From assembly GCA_937859855.1 (NCBI GenBank), contig CALMAR010000066.1, positions 1 through 7,617 of the forward strand: a DNA stretch of 7,617 nucleotides, read 5' to 3'. The DNA is from an uncultured Kineosporia sp. (GTDB lineage Bacteria > Actinomycetota > Actinomycetes > Actinomycetales > Kineosporiaceae). Position numbers and translations under genes: made by a program. The notes under the pieces were generated by a model. That model had not been told where the DNA came from and made no database searches. It saw only the letters and a program-made list of their open reading frames with translations. Shown one piece after another: positions 6,048-7,617 of the stretch; the stretch's first letter is position 1, and each line of letters opens with the position of its first letter.

Positions 6048-7617
6048 ATGACCTTCGACGACCACATCTCCACCCGGCCGCACCCGTTCGCCGGCGACGC
6101 CGAGGGCGAGTGGATGGTGATCTCCATCGCCGATCCAGAAGGAGCCGGTGCTGACGGCGCCTATACCGAGGGCTTGTCCCGGCACGGGTTGCCCGAGCTG
6201 GCGCTGTGGGCGCGGCCCAGTGAGGGCGCGGATCCAGGTGCTGACTGGCTGCTCACCCACGACGACCGGCTGGCCGCTCTGGACGGCTGGGCCTGTGACC
6301 TGCTCGACGGGATGCTGGCGCCGGATGAGGTGCAGCGGCGAGCCTACGACCACGGGCACGCCACGGTGACGTTCAGGTTCGGCGCACCGGTGAGCGCTCA
6401 GGTTGCTGGCATCCCTGGTCTGCCTGCCGAACGCCCGGTGATCGTGATCCGGTGGTCACTCAGTCGCCGAGGGCCAGTCGCCACGCCCGATCCTCAGTCC
6501 CCCGGTTCACGCCGGGCCCGGCGCTGGCTCGATCGAGCCACGGTGATCACGGCAAACTGGCGGCTCGATCCGGCGGCCGGGCGGAGTCCGGTGGCTCCTG
6601 CCCTGATCGGCCGGGCCGCGCGATTCGGGCCGATGCATGACTGCGTTCAGGCCCGGATCGATCAGTTCTTGAACGCGGACGAGCCGGTGCTGAGCGCCTT
6701 CTTCGAACGGATTCCCAAGGTCGCGCTGGTCCAATGCGAGCACTGCGTCCACGAGGAGCTGATCCGGCTGGCCAGCCAGGTGGGCCGGGGCGGCGGCGCC
6801 CGCGAAGCCATCAATGCCGCTCAACTGCTGATCCCGCCTCTGACCGATGGCGCCGGTATGCCAGCGCCCGATGAGCGAGCCGGGCGCAGAGCCGACAGAA
6901 CGACGGACGGCCCACCTAGCGGCTCAGCGGAGGGTCCGGCCGAGAACTCGCCCGGCCGATCGGCGAACAGCACCGCCGCCCAGCCGGGTTCGTTGTCCTG
7001 GCGGGTACTGCTCGGCCGGCTCCGGATGACGCTGCCGCCTGCATTGGCCGAGGACGTCGAGGAAGCGATGCGCGGCCGGCTGCGAGCCAGTCTCGAATCC
7101 GTTCTGCTGGCGGCGACGATCGCGGACGTGGCGCCGATCCGGTTGCTGGCTCAGGCGTCTGGCACCTGGGAATGGCCGGTGCACCGCAACCGGGTTCCGG
7201 GCCGAGGGTGGCTGGCGCCAGCAGCCGCGCAGCGGCTTGTTCGAGACCTGCTCACCGGGCCGCAGGGCGAGAACCTGCTGATCACCGCGTTACCGGCCTT
7301 GAGGGCAAGCCCGGATGAGCTGGCTGCTCAGCCTGAGGCGGAGCCGGACATCTCCATCGACGAACTGCTACGAGCGGCCGGTCCGGCGCCGAGTCACCGC
7401 GGCGACGTCGATCTGCTCTCAGCGCAGGAGCGCGCCGAAGGGGTGATCACCGGACTGCGAACCGTGGCGGCCGCGTCGGCCCGGCCCGGCTGGCTGTTCA
7501 GCCGCGCTGAGCGAGCGGGGGTGAGCCGGTCGCAGCTGCGCCGAGCCGAGGATCTGGCCGCGCCGCTGCTGACCGCCGTCGCCCTCCCCGCCAAGCTGGA
7601 ACCCGACACCTGGCAAG
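6048..7617 (+). CDS. Unrecognised large protein with DUF4262-like N-terminus, runs off the right edge
   Basis: From ATG 6048 the frame is open for 523 codons to the window end, with codons mostly ending in G or C, so I call it coding despite the missing stop. The N-terminal ~115 residues, with GAYTEGLSRHGLPEL (37-51), resemble the YTVGL...GxPEL pattern I associate with DUF4262. This is a weak, from-memory match. A middle part follows (about 130-265) with a CEHCVHEE motif at 230-237. Next comes a Pro/Gly/Ser/Arg-rich, probably disordered linker at about 265-317, then a Leu/Ala-rich, likely helical C-terminal part from 318 onward that I do not recognise. No signal peptide or membrane segment is visible. 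There is no Shine-Dalgarno before the start, so initiation could be leaderless, or could use the in-frame ATG at 6114. A TTA codon, rare in such genomes, occurs at 7290-7292. The same orientation and the 119-base gap leave open whether it is transcribed with the hyp genes. Confidence 0.8.
   Translation, partial: MTFDDHISTRPHPFAGDAEGEWMVISIADPEGAGADGAYTEGLSRHGLPELALWARPSEGADPGADWLLTHDDRLAALDGWACDLLDGMLAPDEVQRRAYDHGHATVTFRFGAPVSAQVAGIPGLPAERPVIVIRWSLSRRGPVATPDPQSPGSRRARRWLDRATVITANWRLDPAAGRSPVAPALIGRAARFGPMHDCVQARIDQFLNADEPVLSAFFERIPKVALVQCEHCVHEELIRLASQVGRGGGAREAINAAQLLIPPLTDGAGMPAPDERAGRRADRTTDGPPSGSAEGPAENSPGRSANSTAAQPGSLSWRVLLGRLRMTLPPALAEDVEEAMRGRLRASLESVLLAATIADVAPIRLLAQASGTWEWPVHRNRVPGRGWLAPAAAQRLVRDLLTGPQGENLLITALPALRASPDELAAQPEAEPDISIDELLRAAGPAPSHRGDVDLLSAQERAEGVITGLRTVAAASARPGWLFSRAERAGVSRSQLRRAEDLAAPLLTAVALPAKLEPDTWQ

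Noticed and set aside
5868..6359. Minus-strand open frame (163 codons) spanning the gap and the start of the right-hand gene
   Set aside because: It was considered because it covers the only intergenic gap. It overlaps two + strand coding regions, has no recognisable motif and I see no ribosome site for it, so I favour the + strand gene starting at 6048.
1..7617. Search for CRISPR arrays, insertion sequences, tRNA or rRNA genes, and phage or toxin-antitoxin genes
   Set aside because: I saw no regularly spaced repeats, transposase motifs, terminal inverted repeats or RNA gene signatures by eye. The window is almost fully occupied by the genes listed.

Overview
The window is high-GC DNA (about two thirds G+C by eye), with dense, overlapping genes on one strand and strong G/C preference at third codon positions. 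This points to an actinobacterium. I cannot name the genus from sequence alone. All genes I can support are on the + strand.

Bases 1-5928 form one tightly packed [NiFe]-hydrogenase maturation (hyp) operon. Its order is hypC-like gene (5' end cut off or damaged) - hypF - hypC - hypD - hypE - an uncharacterised gene that I assign, from memory of its N-terminal motif, to the DUF6390 family. Neighbouring genes overlap by four bases (ATGA at 322-325, 2936-2939 and 4057-4060), overlap by one base (TGATG at 2641-2645), or abut (TGAGTG at 5119-5124). The whole set is therefore probably one transcript with translational coupling. Good Shine-Dalgarno sequences appear only before the second hypC and hypD.

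The genes work together as follows. HypF turns carbamoyl phosphate into a carbamoyl adenylate and passes the carbamoyl group to the C-terminal cysteine of HypE. HypE dehydrates it to a thiocyanate. The HypC-HypD complex accepts the cyanide and assembles the Fe(CN)2CO unit, and HypC delivers it to the hydrogenase large subunit. All diagnostic residues for HypF, HypC (second copy), HypD and HypE are intact. No hydrogenase structural genes, hypA, hypB or maturation protease lie inside the window. They may be upstream, where the operon continues.

Bases 5929-6047 are a 119-base gap, the only intergenic space in the window. It holds a small hairpin directly after the DUF6390-like stop, a perfect 10-base palindrome and two TCCACAG repeats. 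I see no convincing promoter or strong terminator in it. Bases 6048-7617 are an uninterrupted reading frame of 523 codons that runs off the right edge. Its N-terminus weakly resembles DUF4262. The rest, including a low-complexity linker, I do not recognise. The hyp genes are standard biology. The two uncharacterised genes at the right are where anything new would be.
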